Positions 30,670-40,862 of a stretch of DNA of 64,000 nucleotides are shown here, one piece after another. The first letter of the stretch is position 1; each line of letters opens with the position of its first letter. The notes under the pieces were generated by a model that was not told the origin of the DNA, did not search any database, and worked only from the letters and a program-made list of their open reading frames with translations. Origin of the DNA: Candidatus Nitrosocosmicus oleophilus (GTDB taxonomy: Archaea > Thermoproteota > Nitrososphaeria > Nitrososphaerales > Nitrososphaeraceae); the NCBI RefSeq assembly GCF_000802205.1, contig NZ_CP012850.1, forward strand, positions 2,046,001 to 2,110,000. Reading direction: 5' to 3'. Position numbers and translations under genes: made by a program.

Positions 30670-32397
30670 ATGATTTTACCTAGCAGAAAAACAGTTGAGG
30701 GTGCTTCCCGTGCTCCTCATAGGGCAATGTACAAATCAATGGGTCTCTCAGACGAAGATCTTGGTAGGCCTCTAGTGGCAGTTTGTAGTACATGTAATGA
30801 GGCGACCCCATGCAATATTCATTTGGGAAAACTTGCTCAAAAGTCAAAGGAAGGTGTTAGGGATTCTGGAAACACCCCTCGGGAATTTACTACCATCGCT
30901 GTTTCTGATGGCATTGCAATGGGACACGAGGGGATGAAATCCTCTCTTGTTAGCCGGGAAATCATTGCGGATTCGATCGAGATAATGGTCAGAGCACATC
31001 AATATGACGCTATAGTGGGAATTTCTGGATGTGATAAAAGCTTGCCTGGAACTTTGATGGCAATGGCCCGACTCAATTTGCCTTCTATATTTGTTTACGG
31101 GGGCACAATTCTGCCTGGTTATTGGAATGGTAGTCCGGTTACTATTCAAGATGTGTATGAGGCGGTTGGAACATATGATGCTGGCAAAATGAGTTTGGAA
31201 GAATTGACAAGTCTTGAAAATGTTGCTTGCCCGTCGGCTGGATCATGTGCAGGAATGTATACCGCTAATACCATGGCATCTATAAGCGAGGCATTAGGGA
31301 TGGCGTTACCAGGTAGCGCTACACCGCCTGCGGAAAGCGAAGAAAGGCACAAAATTTGCTTTGAGACTGGTAAATCTATTGATCATCTAATACTAAATGA
31401 TTTGAAACCAAGGGATATCTTGAATTATGAGGCATTCGAAAATGCGATTATGATGGCAAATGCGATAGGAGGTTCGACTAATGCGATACTTCACCTATTA
31501 GCACTGTCCCGTGAAGCAGGAATCGAATTGGATATAAAAGATTTTGAATATATTAGAAAAAAGACACCTCATATCGCAAATATGAGACCAGGTGGGAGTT
31601 ATGTAATGTTGAACTTGGATAATATTGGGGGCATCCCTGTAATTTTAAAATCATTGCTTGATAAAGGTATTCTTAATGGAAATGTAGAGACCGTTACCGG
31701 TAACACAATGAAAAAGAATCTCGAGTCTTATGACTTTAGGAAATCCAAGTCTTATTATAAAGAACAAAAAACTGAATTTCGAAATATCCTTCGGACTGTC
31801 GATGATCCAATACACAAAGAAGGAACGTTAAAAATTTTGTTTGGAAATTTGGCTCCAGAGGGAGCTGTAATCAAAATTGCAGGATTGAAAGAAGATAAAT
31901 TTGAGGGGGTTGCCAAAGTTTATCAATCAGAAGAGTCTGCATTTGATGCTGTTTCGAAAAGAGAAATCGGCGAAGGTGATGTTGTCGTTATAAGATATGA
32001 GGGTCCAAAGGGTGGTCCAGGAATGAGGGAAATGCTTTCTGTGACAGCGGCCATAGTGGGTCAGGGGTTAGGTGAAAAAGTTGCTATGCTCACTGATGGT
32101 AGATTCTCTGGTGCAACCCGTGGATTTATGATAGGGCATGTTTCTCCAGAGGCAATGGTAGGTGGACCCATATCAATAATCAAAAATGGTGATAAGATCA
32201 AGATCGATTTAATCAAAGAAACTATTGACCTCAAGATTTCAAAGAAAGAGTTCGCAAATAGGACCAAGAAATTTAAGCCTATAAAGATTAGGTATCGGTC
32301 GGGAGCATTAGCAAAATATGCAACATTGGTAAGATCAGCATCAGAGGGGGCTATTACTTCTGCAATACCAAAGTATATGAAAAGGAACTTTACCTAA
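30670..32397 (+). CDS. ilvD: Dihydroxy-acid dehydratase
   Basis: IlvD dehydrates 2,3-dihydroxy acids to 2-oxo acids in valine, leucine and isoleucine synthesis. The 575-residue protein has the three Fe-S cysteines C48 (CNEATPCN), C121 (GCDKSLPG) and C193 ([11 protein letters not shown]), the [11 protein letters not shown] loop, and the C-terminal [20 protein letters not shown]. Length is normal. No other ilv genes are adjacent. Its stop overlaps the convergent secreted-protein gene by four bases. Confidence 0.96.
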   Translation: MILPSRKTVEGASRAPHRAMYKSMGLSDEDLGRPLVAVCSTCNEATPCNIHLGKLAQKSKEGVRDSGNTPREFTTIAVSDGIAMGHEGMKSSLVSREIIADSIEIMVRAHQYDAIVGISGCDKSLPGTLMAMARLNLPSIFVYGGTILPGYWNGSPVTIQDVYEAVGTYDAGKMSLEELTSLENVACPSAGSCAGMYTANTMASISEALGMALPGSATPPAESEERHKICFETGKSIDHLILNDLKPRDILNYEAFENAIMMANAIGGSTNAILHLLALSREAGIELDIKDFEYIRKKTPHIANMRPGGSYVMLNLDNIGGIPVILKSLLDKGILNGNVETVTGNTMKKNLESYDFRKSKSYYKEQKTEFRNILRTVDDPIHKEGTLKILFGNLAPEGAVIKIAGLKEDKFEGVAKVYQSEESAFDAVSKREIGEGDVVVIRYEGPKGGPGMREMLSVTAAIVGQGLGEKVAMLTDGRFSGATRGFMIGHVSPEAMVGGPISIIKNGDKIKIDLIKETIDLKISKKEFANRTKKFKPIKIRYRSGALAKYATLVRSASEGAITSAIPKYMKRNFT

Positions 32398-33275
32398 TTT
32401 CTTATTTCAATAGAATCTAAGATCCCGTAAAGTGGAAAATCATGAAAATGATCTGCTACTTTATCATCTAAGAAAATAATTTGAAGGACCTCAAAATTAT
32501 TGAGCATTAGTACAACCTTGCTATTCTCAGATACAAGTTTACCATCTGTAAAAAAGTCTACTGTCCCATCGAAGAATATGGTATCATCTGTACCAAAAAA
32601 CACATTTTCATCCCCTTTAAAATTAGTAATTGTATGCCAGTGAAATCCTTTAGCATCTGAGGTGATCATTACGAATTTCGAATCAAAAAATTCAACTTTC
32701 GAAGAATTAACAATTATCTTCCAATTGCCGGAAACTATCGTTGAAATATTCTTATTAATGAGGCTACCAGAATCGCTAGTATTTAAATCGTTATTAATGG
32801 TTGGATTTCCTTTTTCAATGGATTGAATAATGATACCTGAAAGCATTGAAACCAGATTATTAGACAAGTTATCGGTCTGATTCAATTGACCTGTTCCCGT
32901 GATATCTCCGAGTGAGCCCTGATTTGAGTTCAAGATTAATGATGAATTACCACTGCTGTTTACACCACCAATGGGTTGCCCAGGCGAAAGGGCTTTAACT
33001 GAATGTTCGAGGCTTGTACTATCAGATGATGACGAAACTAATTGATTGTCTTGACCGGATCCGATATTTGACGTTAGGGATGCATTCAAAGTGGAAACCA
33101 GAAATCCCGAAAGTGCGAACGTGTTGTTGACATCTAATCTGTTGCTCTTTAAATCCTGTGGGTTTTCCTTATTTTCAGTATTTTCTGTTTCAGCAAAACT
33201 GGCATGGAAGGTGCACTGAGTTAAATAAATTATGAATACTAACATGAGCAGTGGTATAAATCTTGTCAAATCCAA
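32394..33275 (-). CDS. Secreted sequon-rich protein, function unknown
   Basis: A 293-residue protein with a signal peptide ([20 protein letters not shown]) and then a Ser/Asn-rich region of about 140 residues that holds most of roughly ten N-x-S/T sequons. The C-terminal 110 residues form a compact beta-rich domain ([19 protein letters not shown]...[14 protein letters not shown]...[12 protein letters not shown]) with clustered His and Asp residues. Such domains recur in thaumarchaeal surface proteins; no enzyme motif is apparent. ATG at 33275. Confidence 0.6.
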   Translation of the reverse strand: MDLTRFIPLLMLVFIIYLTQCTFHASFAETENTENKENPQDLKSNRLDVNNTFALSGFLVSTLNASLTSNIGSGQDNQLVSSSSDSTSLEHSVKALSPGQPIGGVNSSGNSSLILNSNQGSLGDITGTGQLNQTDNLSNNLVSMLSGIIIQSIEKGNPTINNDLNTSDSGSLINKNISTIVSGNWKIIVNSSKVEFFDSKFVMITSDAKGFHWHTITNFKGDENVFFGTDDTIFFDGTVDFFTDGKLVSENSKVVLMLNNFEVLQIIFLDDKVADHFHDFPLYGILDSIEIRN

Positions 33276-33368
33276 TAATTGTATTATTGCCTATTTTTTT
33301 TAATAAATTTCTTTCCTTATTAATCTTAGTCCAAAAATTTATGAACCTTAAAGTACTATAAACTTGAA

Positions 33369-33587
33369 ATGCTAAACAAAGACCAATTTTTTAGTTTCTT
33401 AAAAATAAATAACAGTATGGAATTCTCTAAAGAGGAGATTATTAATCGCTTCGCAGAATCAAAAAATGAAGAACAAAGCATAGATTCGTTGTTATCTGAA
33501 CTTGAAGTTGAATCTACTTATATGAATTCAAATTTGACTGCGTCATGTAAAGCTGGAACAGTTTACTACAAGTGGAAAAGCTCTTAA
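33369..33587 (+). CDS. Small unknown protein (72 residues)
   Basis: Residues 19-45 (FSKEEIINRFAESKNEEQSIDSLLSEL) look helical and a terminal GTVYYKWKS could be a beta hairpin, giving a faint winged-helix pattern. No family is recognised. ATG at 33369 follows an AT-rich stretch containing a TATA-like element. Confidence 0.45.
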   Translation: MLNKDQFFSFLKINNSMEFSKEEIINRFAESKNEEQSIDSLLSELEVESTYMNSNLTASCKAGTVYYKWKSS

Positions 33588-33618
33588 TTCCACTAATTGA
33601 CTTTTAATTTTATCGAGT

Positions 33619-33927
33619 TCAGTATTCGGAAACCGCAATATCACCAAATTCTGAATGGATTAGTTCCAGCACTTCGGAAAGGGTATTAAGATAAACAATT
33701 TCATCAGAACTACAATTTCTACCCTCCTCATGAAAAATTCTAGAATTCGACAAAGTTTGCATATTTTTAAGAGGTTTGTAACTCAAGAGTAATACGTAAC
33801 TTCCTAGCAAATTCTTATTAATGAAAATTTTTTTCCAGTTCGATTTATATGTGATTCTAATACCTTCGTCAGACTCCAGAAACGATAACAATTGCAAAAG
33901 GATTTTGTCAGTTGGATTAATGATCAA
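33619..33927 (-). CDS. Unknown 102-residue protein
   Basis: A small acidic protein with alternating hydrophobic strands (GSYVLLLSYKPL) and a C-terminal helix LNTLSEVLELIHSEFG. No motif is recognised. It converges with the 72-residue gene and is divergent from purC about 70 bp away. Confidence 0.45.
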   Translation of the reverse strand: MIINPTDKILLQLLSFLESDEGIRITYKSNWKKIFINKNLLGSYVLLLSYKPLKNMQTLSNSRIFHEEGRNCSSDEIVYLNTLSEVLELIHSEFGDIAVSEY

Positions 33928-33996
33928 ATGATTACATCATAAATTGCGAGCCTATAAATTTAAAACTTATAATTAACATGTGGAAAGTTTATCAAG

Positions 33997-34860
33997 TTGA
34001 AACTAATTAGGAAAGGCAAAGTAAAGGACATCTATGAAACCAATAACAACACACTAATTTTTTCTTTTTCTAATAGGATATCTGCGTTTGACGTTATACT
34101 AAATGATGAAATTCCTTATAAGGGAAAAGTCCTCTGTGATTTTGCACTTTATTGGTTTAAAATATTAAAAGGGAAAAACCATTTTAGGAGAAGAGTAGAT
34201 ACCGATAAGATTGAGGTAGGAAAGTTGAATATGATTCCAATAGAGTGTGTAGTTCGATCATACCTATATGGAAGCTTATATACTAGGTATCTTCAGAATT
34301 CTATAGAGATTTCTGGGACGGAGGAATATTTTGCAAATAATGATTTGCAATTGGCTTCAAAATTGCCCGGTCTTGTGTTTGATCCAACTACTAAATCTGA
34401 CCAACATGATAAACCTCTCTCGGAAACACAAATTCTTAAAAATAGGTTATTAAATGAAACGGAACTAATGCAACTAAAAAAACAATCTCTTGACTTGTTT
34501 GAGCAAGTAAATACAATCGTTTCGGATTCGGGCTTTATTCTTTCTGATATCAAATTTGAATTCGGAAAAGATCCAATTACAGGAGAAATAATCCTGGGTG
34601 ATTCAATTGGACCTGATGAATTTAGAATCTGGAATAAAGGCGATTACCAAGTAGGACACATTCAGGATAGTTATGACAAACAAATTTTAAGAGACTGGTT
34701 AGAGGGGATAGGCTTCAGAAAAGAGGTAGAAAAATGCAATAATAATCGTTTAGAACCAAATATTCCAAAATTACCAAAAGAGATTATTGAAAAAATATCT
34801 CAAAGATATGTCGATGCTTATGAACGCATAACAAGATCTACTTTTAGCAGGCTTGACTAA
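33997..34860 (+). CDS. purC: SAICAR synthetase
   Basis: PurC joins aspartate to CAIR in purine synthesis, using ATP. Hallmarks: LIRKGKVKDIYET at the start (ATP lid), RISAFDVILNDEIPYKG, ECVVRSYLYGSL, TTKSDQHDKPLS and the late LGDSIGPDEFRIW. Length 287 is usual for the archaeal/bacterial type. The TTG at 33997 begins right at the conserved N-terminus. No other pur gene is near. The divergent/convergent arrangement gives it its own promoter. Confidence 0.95.
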   Translation: MKLIRKGKVKDIYETNNNTLIFSFSNRISAFDVILNDEIPYKGKVLCDFALYWFKILKGKNHFRRRVDTDKIEVGKLNMIPIECVVRSYLYGSLYTRYLQNSIEISGTEEYFANNDLQLASKLPGLVFDPTTKSDQHDKPLSETQILKNRLLNETELMQLKKQSLDLFEQVNTIVSDSGFILSDIKFEFGKDPITGEIILGDSIGPDEFRIWNKGDYQVGHIQDSYDKQILRDWLEGIGFRKEVEKCNNNRLEPNIPKLPKEIIEKISQRYVDAYERITRSTFSRLD

Positions 34861-34890
34861 TAAGGTAAACGAATGGGTGGTCATAGTTAT

Positions 34891-35310
34891 TTATTCTACA
34901 CCTATGACCAAAAGACCTTGTTTGGAAGGGTCTTTTAATAAATCTATCATCTTTCTAGGAATTTGTATGGCACTAACATTACAGCTTAGACACAGAGTCC
35001 TATCACAAATAAAATTGCTTTTTCTTAATACGATATCATGAAGATGTGTTAGGAGGAGATTATCATTTCCAATCCCATGTATTTTGATAGAAAAGGGCTC
35101 AACTATCAAATCTATTTCTACTATTGATCGATTTCTCCTGATTTTATTCTTCATAGCACTTGTAAGATCGGAACATGATTTGGTTGCGCTAACTCCTATT
35201 ATACAATCGCCATTAAGGGTTAGGTTAGGATCTTTGGTAATCTCTATTGTTCGTGTATGTAATGAACGAATATTTTTGTGGCCACAAAATTGAATTTCTT
35301 CGGTTAACAA
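34891..35310 (-). CDS. DUF371 family protein
   Basis: A 139-residue archaeal protein of unknown function. The diagnostic order GHKNIRSLHTRTIEITKD, LNGDCIIGVSATKSCSDL and the closing QGLLVIGVE match DUF371. The conserved GD-C-I-V motif suggests a small-molecule or metal binding fold but nothing is established. It is divergent from psmA. Confidence 0.85.
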   Translation of the reverse strand: MLTEEIQFCGHKNIRSLHTRTIEITKDPNLTLNGDCIIGVSATKSCSDLTSAMKNKIRRNRSIVEIDLIVEPFSIKIHGIGNDNLLLTHLHDIVLRKSNFICDRTLCLSCNVSAIQIPRKMIDLLKDPSKQGLLVIGVE

Positions 35311-35402
35311 CTAGCCAACTATATTCATGTTATTGGGTAAATAATCCTTTATTTTTTAAATAAGGTAACTATAAATAAAGATTTAGAAGTAATCTAGTTG
35401 AT

Positions 35403-36134
35403 TTGTTACCAGCAGCAGCAGGTTATGATAGAGGAATTACTGTTTTCTCACCTGATGGGCGATTATATCAGGTTGAATATGCAATCGAAACCGTTAGGAG
35501 AGGCACGCTAGCTTTAGGGATCAAAAGCACTGATGGTGTAATCCTTGCAGTAGAAGAAAAAACGAGAAAATTGCAAATATCTAATGTAACTCAAAAAATA
35601 TTTCAGATAGATGATCACATAGGTCTTGCCGCAGCAGGGTATATTCCAGACGCTCGCACACAGGTTGACCATGCACGATTTTTTGCCCAGAGTAACCGCC
35701 TTATTTATGATGAAGTAGTAGACGTTGAAGGCGTTGCAAAAAATTTAGCTGATATGGCCCAACAGTACACTCAATATGCTGGAGCCAGGCCTTTCGGCGT
35801 TGCATTGATATTGGCTGGTGTAGACAAGAATGGAATAGGCTTGTATCTAACTGACCCAAGCGGTACATACATCGGATACGATGCTGTGGCAATTGGTGCA
35901 GGAAGCGAACAAGTAACTGAACACCTAGAAAAGAATTATAGGAATGATATTAGTCTTGACAAAGCATGTGTACTTGCTATTGAATCTATCTTCATGGTTA
36001 GTGAAGAAAAGACCGGTACTAAACACATCAGATTGGCAGTAATTGATTCAAAATCAAAAACTTTGCGAATGATGCCGTTAGAAGAAATAGAGAATTATTC
36101 AAAACAAGTTCAAGATAAAGAAAGTCAATCTTGA
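35403..36134 (+). CDS. psmA: Proteasome subunit alpha
   Basis: Outer-ring subunit of the 20S proteasome; the N-terminal tail gates entry and docks PAN or other AAA ATPases. GYDRGITVFSPDGRLYQVEYAIE at the start is the alpha-subunit signature, and GTLALGIKSTDGVILAVEEK and GVALILAGVD follow. The protein has no propeptide and lacks the catalytic N-terminal threonine, as expected. The TTG at 35403 places GYDRAITVF-like sequence at residue 7, the normal place. The C-terminus ends in a charged tail. Confidence 0.96.
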   Translation: MLPAAAGYDRGITVFSPDGRLYQVEYAIETVRRGTLALGIKSTDGVILAVEEKTRKLQISNVTQKIFQIDDHIGLAAAGYIPDARTQVDHARFFAQSNRLIYDEVVDVEGVAKNLADMAQQYTQYAGARPFGVALILAGVDKNGIGLYLTDPSGTYIGYDAVAIGAGSEQVTEHLEKNYRNDISLDKACVLAIESIFMVSEEKTGTKHIRLAVIDSKSKTLRMMPLEEIENYSKQVQDKESQS

Positions 36135-36225
36135 CCTACTTTGATTTAGATTGTCATAATAATATAGTTTATTTGATCATACGACCATTTAAATAATTCC
36201 TGTTTAATTGAAAAAATGATTATTA

Positions 36226-36891
36226 ATGGCAATTGAAATTGGTTCCAAAGCACCTAATTTGCAAATTTCTAAATGGGTACAAGGTACACCAACTAATATA
36301 GATCAATTGGCGGGAAATGTTGTCGTTATAGAAGTCTTTCAAGTTAATTGTCCAGGGTGTTTTTTATATGGAATTCCTCATGCGATTTCTCTCTATGAAA
36401 AATTTAAGAATAAAAATGTCAAAATATTAGGAGTAGCAACTGCATTCGAAGATTATGACAAAAATACTTTACAAAACCTTGAACTTTTACTTTCAGATAA
36501 TCAAGTAATTGGAGAGACATTTAAGGCGTTAAAACAACATGGCAAATTGGTTGACGGAAATAAGTTATATTATAAGATACCATTTCCTGTAGCATTTGAT
36601 AATGTTATTAAAATGCCATTCGATGTTTCAGACAAGATGATTTTTGATTTTATTGATATATATTTTCCTGATTTTTCTACGTTCTCTGACAAAGATAAAG
36701 CAGATCTTATCGACAAAGTGCGAAATTATTTGCAAAATAAGGAATTTTCGGCATCGACATTTGAGACTTATAGATTGAGGGGAACACCCTCCTCCGTAGT
36801 TATAGATAAAGAGGGAATATTGAGATACAGTTTTTTTGGATCTGAGGGTTATTTGGAAGGAGCAGTGAACGAGTTGCTAAATCAACGGTGA
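36226..36891 (+). CDS. Thioredoxin-fold redoxin (AhpC/TSA or TlpA-like)
   Basis: A 221-residue thioredoxin-fold protein. The active-site-like CPGC sits in VFQVNCPGCFLYGIPHA, in the position of the TlpA/peroxiredoxin cysteine, and the late RGTPSSVVIDKEGIL holds the cis-proline. An insertion of about 60 residues (from LKQHGKLV to FSTFSDKDKADL) separates the halves. No signal peptide, so it is probably cytosolic; role in thiol redox or peroxide control. It sits 15 bp before the SPOUT gene, likely co-transcribed with it. Confidence 0.75.
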   Translation: MAIEIGSKAPNLQISKWVQGTPTNIDQLAGNVVVIEVFQVNCPGCFLYGIPHAISLYEKFKNKNVKILGVATAFEDYDKNTLQNLELLLSDNQVIGETFKALKQHGKLVDGNKLYYKIPFPVAFDNVIKMPFDVSDKMIFDFIDIYFPDFSTFSDKDKADLIDKVRNYLQNKEFSASTFETYRLRGTPSSVVIDKEGILRYSFFGSEGYLEGAVNELLNQR

Positions 36892-36906
36892 GCTACATTT
36901 CAACTA

Positions 36907-37752
36907 TTGAGATTTGATGTTTCCATTCCAGACTCGTTCTTGTATGACGTTTCAACTGAAATTGATAAGACATTAAAAATTTTCCAATTAGCAAGAGCGT
37001 TGTCGATTTTTAGAGTTAATAACGTATTCATATATCATGATAAGTTACTAAGTACAAGCAAATATGATCTCCAATTCATGGTAACTATCCTTGAATATCT
37101 TGATACGCCTCAATACTTACGAAAGAAAATCTATCCGAAAATCGATATATTGAAACATGCTGGGAAGCTTCATCCAATAAGGTCACATCATCATAAAGAT
37201 AAGATAGAAATAAATGACATCAAAGCTGGCGAAATTAGGGTTGGGGTTGTTGAGAAAAGAGGTGACGCCTATGTTGTAGATGTTGGACTTAAAATACCTA
37301 TCAAATACGAAGGGAAATTTAAGCAAGGTGGTAGGAAGGTCAACGTAAAATTACTAAAGCATAAAAATTACATTAATGCTGTTGATATCGAAAAAAATGA
37401 AATAACAGAGAAATATTGGGGTTACAATGTGTATCAAATAAGAGAATTAAAAAATATTTTGGAAAAGTTTCCTATCTCTAACATTATCCTTACGTCTAAA
37501 TATTCAAAATACTTTAACCCGTCTGAGAATGAGTTATCTAAGGCCAATAGACAATTAAGCAATAATTCAATCTTAGTTGTTTTCGGATCACCAAAATTTG
37601 GATTGAACTCTATTTTATCAAAAGAGAAAATGGACATTTCCAAGTACTATTCTTATAATTTCTTTCCAAATCAAGGTACTCAAACAGTCAGATTAGAGGA
37701 ATCAATTTATGGAGTTTTGTCTATTCTTAATATTTGTCTTCCATCTTCCTAA
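36907..37752 (+). CDS. Putative SPOUT-class RNA (uridine-N3) methyltransferase
   Basis: A 281-residue protein of the family that stands just upstream of rpl3 in many archaea and resembles eukaryotic SPOUT1/CENP-32. Hallmarks: LQFMVTILEYLDTPQYLRKKIYP, then an OB-like insert with GEIRVGVVEKRGDAYVVDVG, and a C-terminal knot segment VVFGSPKFGL. It probably methylates rRNA, in keeping with its place ahead of the ribosomal cluster. Start TTG 36907. Confidence 0.8.
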   Translation: MRFDVSIPDSFLYDVSTEIDKTLKIFQLARALSIFRVNNVFIYHDKLLSTSKYDLQFMVTILEYLDTPQYLRKKIYPKIDILKHAGKLHPIRSHHHKDKIEINDIKAGEIRVGVVEKRGDAYVVDVGLKIPIKYEGKFKQGGRKVNVKLLKHKNYINAVDIEKNEITEKYWGYNVYQIRELKNILEKFPISNIILTSKYSKYFNPSENELSKANRQLSNNSILVVFGSPKFGLNSILSKEKMDISKYYSYNFFPNQGTQTVRLEESIYGVLSILNICLPSS

Positions 37753-37806
37753 TCGACTAATAGCGATAATAAACTTATTAAAGGGATCAGAAAAATTTTT
37801 GTATCT

Positions 37807-38805
37807 ATGGGTCACCGAAAATATAGCACACCACGAAGAGGTAGCATTGCATTTCGACCACGGGCCAGAGCACAAAGCTTAGAAGCTAGAATCAGAACTT
37901 GGCCCGAAAATTCTAGTCGTGATAATGTTGGCTTGGTTGGTTTTGCCGGATTTAAAGTAGGTCAAATTCAGGTTATGACAATTGATGATAAGGAGAAGAC
38001 TCCAAATTATGGTAAACCGCTAATGAATCATTCTACAGTGATATCTTTACCCCCTCTAAAAATAGTTGGAATTAGAGGTTATTCTGAAGATGGATATGGT
38101 AGGCACGCAGTATTCGACGTTTATGCTAAGGAAAGCATTAAAGATTTATCTTCAAAGTACAAGACCAAGTATTCTGAGGATGGGCTAAAAAAAGCCCAAG
38201 GAATGATCGGATCTGTCAAGCACTTAAACGCAGTAGTCGCAGTTTTTCCCAATAAGATTGGAATATCGCAAAAGGTTCCATTTATTTACGAAATCCCAGT
38301 ATCCGGAGGTGATAATCAGGTCAAGTTTGAATTCCTAAAATCTAAACTAGGTCAAGAAGTGAGAGTAGCTGATGTATTTAAGACAGGACAGAATATCGAT
38401 GTCCATGGTATTACTAGAGGAAAGGGTGTTGAGGGTCCAATTACGAGATTTGGAGTTAAAAGAAAACAGCACAAATCACGGAAAAGTGTTAGAGCTGTTG
38501 GAACGTTAGGGCCTATCTCACCCGCAGTGGTAATGTATACTGTGGCTAGACAAGGACAAAGAGGGTTTCACCAGCGTACTGAATATAATAAGAGGATTCT
38601 GGTAATGTCAAGTTCAGATAATACTGAAGTGGTAAATATTAATCCAAAAGGAGGGTTCAAACATTTTGGTTTAGTAGATGGAGATTATATGATAGTTAGA
38701 GGAACCATACCTGGGGTTCCAAAGAGATTAGTAAAGTTGAGACAACCAATAAGGAGCAAACAAACAAAAATAAGCGAACCCAAGGTATTGGAGGTAATTG
38801 TATAA
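37807..38805 (+). CDS. rpl3: Ribosomal protein uL3
   Basis: First gene of the ribosomal cluster. The 332-residue protein has the archaeal N-terminus GHRKYSTPRRGSIAFRPR, the GFAGFKVGQIQVM core and the late RGKGVEGPITRFGVKRKQHKSRKS loop that reaches toward the peptidyl-transferase centre. ATG at 37807. Its stop directly abuts the rpl4 start. Confidence 0.97.
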   Translation: MGHRKYSTPRRGSIAFRPRARAQSLEARIRTWPENSSRDNVGLVGFAGFKVGQIQVMTIDDKEKTPNYGKPLMNHSTVISLPPLKIVGIRGYSEDGYGRHAVFDVYAKESIKDLSSKYKTKYSEDGLKKAQGMIGSVKHLNAVVAVFPNKIGISQKVPFIYEIPVSGGDNQVKFEFLKSKLGQEVRVADVFKTGQNIDVHGITRGKGVEGPITRFGVKRKQHKSRKSVRAVGTLGPISPAVVMYTVARQGQRGFHQRTEYNKRILVMSSSDNTEVVNINPKGGFKHFGLVDGDYMIVRGTIPGVPKRLVKLRQPIRSKQTKISEPKVLEVIV

Positions 38806-39618
38806 ATGAAAACTAAGCTATTCGATCTAAAAGGTAATCAAACCGAAGATATAGATCTACCAAAAATATTTGATTTTCCATATCGTCCCGAAATTATCAA
38901 AAAAGCCTTCGTTAATCTGTATTCTCACCGTTTCCAGAGACAGGGTAGGTATCCGGCTGCCGGGGAAATCGTCAGCGCTGAATCTAGGAATACCGGTTTA
39001 GGTATCGCTCGACTGGCAAGAGCTAAAGGTGAAGGATTTTCTCGTGCAGGGCAGGCTGCCGGAGTAGCAGGTGTTAGAAAAGGCAGACTTGCACATCCAC
39101 CAGAAGCTTGGAAGGTAACACATAAGAAACTAAACAAGAAGGAGAATAATATTGCTCTTCTCTCTGCTATATCATCAACCCGTCAAAGTGAATTAATAAT
39201 CGGAAGAGGTCATTCAATAGAAGGGATAAAATCTTTTCCCCTTGTAGTTACTAGCGATATTGAGAATGTGGGTAAAACCAAAAGCTTACTTGACATTTTA
39301 CGGCTATTAGGTTTAGAAGAAGATATTAAAAGAGTTGAACAATCTATCAAGAAACGTTCGGGGAAGCCCAAGAGAAGGGGTCGTCCAAACCGTATTGGAA
39401 AAAGTGCATTAATAGTTGTTGGAAATACCGAGTGTGAATTGTTGAAATTGGATAAATCTATACCTGGGATTGGTGTAAAAAGTGTAAAGGACTTGAGTGT
39501 ACTGGACCTTGCACCTGGTGCAAGACCAATAAGGCTAGTGGTGTTTTCGCAAAATTCATTGAACGAATTGGGTGCTTTGAAAATCCCAAAAAATATTATT
39601 TTGGAGAGCTTGGCATGA
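38806..39618 (+). CDS. rpl4: Ribosomal protein uL4
   Basis: The 270-residue protein carries the tunnel-lining loop YSHRFQRQGRYPAAGEIVSAES and GRLAHPPEAWKVTHKKLNKKE, typical of archaeal uL4. It starts at the base after the rpl3 stop and its last four bases overlap the rpl23 start (ATGA), which points to translational coupling. Confidence 0.97.
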   Translation: MKTKLFDLKGNQTEDIDLPKIFDFPYRPEIIKKAFVNLYSHRFQRQGRYPAAGEIVSAESRNTGLGIARLARAKGEGFSRAGQAAGVAGVRKGRLAHPPEAWKVTHKKLNKKENNIALLSAISSTRQSELIIGRGHSIEGIKSFPLVVTSDIENVGKTKSLLDILRLLGLEEDIKRVEQSIKKRSGKPKRRGRPNRIGKSALIVVGNTECELLKLDKSIPGIGVKSVKDLSVLDLAPGARPIRLVVFSQNSLNELGALKIPKNIILESLA

Positions 39619-39914
39619 ATAAGTTTCTATATAACAAGAAATTAGAAATTAGTGCTGATATTGCAAGTAAGATAATCCTTGAGCCTTATGTGACCGAAAA
39701 GACCTTCAATATTATAGAAAAAGAGAACAAACTTAGTTTTATAGTCCATAATAAGGCAACCAAAGGTCAGATCATTAAATCTATGAAGATAATTTATGAA
39801 GCAGATATTAGCGAAGTAAATACTTTTAATACCATTAGAGGTAAGAAAGCAATTATGAAATTCAAGAATGTGGATGGCGCAAGACAGTTAGCAACTAATT
39901 TAGGTTTGGTTTAA
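39615..39914 (+). CDS. rpl23: Ribosomal protein uL23
   Basis: A 99-residue exit-tunnel protein with the signature ILEPYVTEKTFNIIEKENKLSFIVHNKATK and the closing KKAIMKFKNVDGARQLATNLGL. A 17-residue N-terminal extension precedes the core. In most archaea rpl2 comes next; here a 61-base gap leads to rps19. Confidence 0.96.
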   Translation: MNKFLYNKKLEISADIASKIILEPYVTEKTFNIIEKENKLSFIVHNKATKGQIIKSMKIIYEADISEVNTFNTIRGKKAIMKFKNVDGARQLATNLGLV

Positions 39915-39975
39915 AATATGGAAAATTTTTCTAAAAAGACTAAATTAATAATTATGTATAGGAGGATGTAAAAAA

Positions 39976-40383
39976 ATGGTACGTGAATTTAAATTCAAAG
40001 GATATTCAGGAGAGCAAATCCAAAAGCTTTCAATTGAAACACTCATGCCGCTCTTAAATTCAAGACAAAGAAGATCTCTGGACAAAAGGCTCTCCACTTA
40101 TATGAATGATGAAAAGAGAAAATTCAGAGAAGATTTGAAATTAGCTAGAGATGGTAAACTCAAAGGCCAGTTAAAAACTCATCTAAGGGATATGATTATT
40201 TTGCCCGACATGATCGGGTTAACTGTCTTAGTTCATAACGGAAAGGAATTTGTCTCCTACGTTATAAAACCAGAAATGGTGGGTCATTATCTGGGTGAAT
40301 ACGCTATTACGAATAAACGAGTTCAACATGGAGCACCTGGAGTTGGTTCATCGCGTTCAAGTTTGTATGTCCCATTAAAGTGA
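39976..40383 (+). CDS. rps19: Ribosomal protein uS19
   Basis: A 135-residue small-subunit head protein: FKFKGYSGEQIQKLSIETLMPLLNSRQRRSL at the start, then HLRDMIILPDMIGLTVLVHNGKEF and the late GHYLGEYAITNKRVQHGAPG. GGAGG at 39961-39965 lies ten bases before the ATG, one of the clear Shine-Dalgarno sites here, consistent with a re-start of translation after the missing rpl2 position. Confidence 0.97.
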   Translation: MVREFKFKGYSGEQIQKLSIETLMPLLNSRQRRSLDKRLSTYMNDEKRKFREDLKLARDGKLKGQLKTHLRDMIILPDMIGLTVLVHNGKEFVSYVIKPEMVGHYLGEYAITNKRVQHGAPGVGSSRSSLYVPLK

Positions 40384-40388
40384 TATAA

Positions 40389-40862
40389 ATGCCAGATTAT
40401 TCTTATTCATTTCAAAAGTATGAAAAGTCAAGACATGTAAGGGCCGCAATAAGGGACAAATCTATCTCACACAAGCATTCCAGAGAAATTGCCATATCTA
40501 TAAACAATAAAACCATAGAAAAAGCAAGAGAGTTCTTGGAGGATGTCTTGATAAGAAAAATAGCGGTTCCCTATCGGCGATACAACAATGAAGTAGCCCA
40601 TCGATCTAATATCCAAGATGGTTTTTGCTCAGGTAGATATCCGCACAAATCAACTTCCGAATTCCTGAAGTTGTTAGATAACCTAGAATCTAATGCAGAG
40701 TATAAGGGAATGGATTTGGATAGACTCAAAATCATTTCGGTCGTTGTACATAAGGGAACAAAGTTGAAAAGATTCACCCCTAGAGCTATGGGAAGAGCAA
40801 GTCCAAAATATGATACCCTGGTTCATGTCGAAATTGTAGCTATGGAAGGAAGGTCATCCTAA
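40389..40862 (+). CDS. rpl22: Ribosomal protein uL22
   Basis: A 157-residue tunnel protein with YSFQKYEKSRHVRAAIRDKSISHKHSREIA, the archaeal RSNIQDGFCSGRYPHKS insertion and the closing FTPRAMGRASPKYDTLVHVEIV. ATG at 40389, five bases after rps19. Its stop directly precedes the TTG of rps3. Confidence 0.96.
   Translation: MPDYSYSFQKYEKSRHVRAAIRDKSISHKHSREIAISINNKTIEKAREFLEDVLIRKIAVPYRRYNNEVAHRSNIQDGFCSGRYPHKSTSEFLKLLDNLESNAEYKGMDLDRLKIISVVVHKGTKLKRFTPRAMGRASPKYDTLVHVEIVAMEGRSS

Noticed and set aside
39915-39975. Hidden rpl2 between rpl23 and rps19
   Set aside because: Only 61 bases, too short, and no frame resembles uL2.
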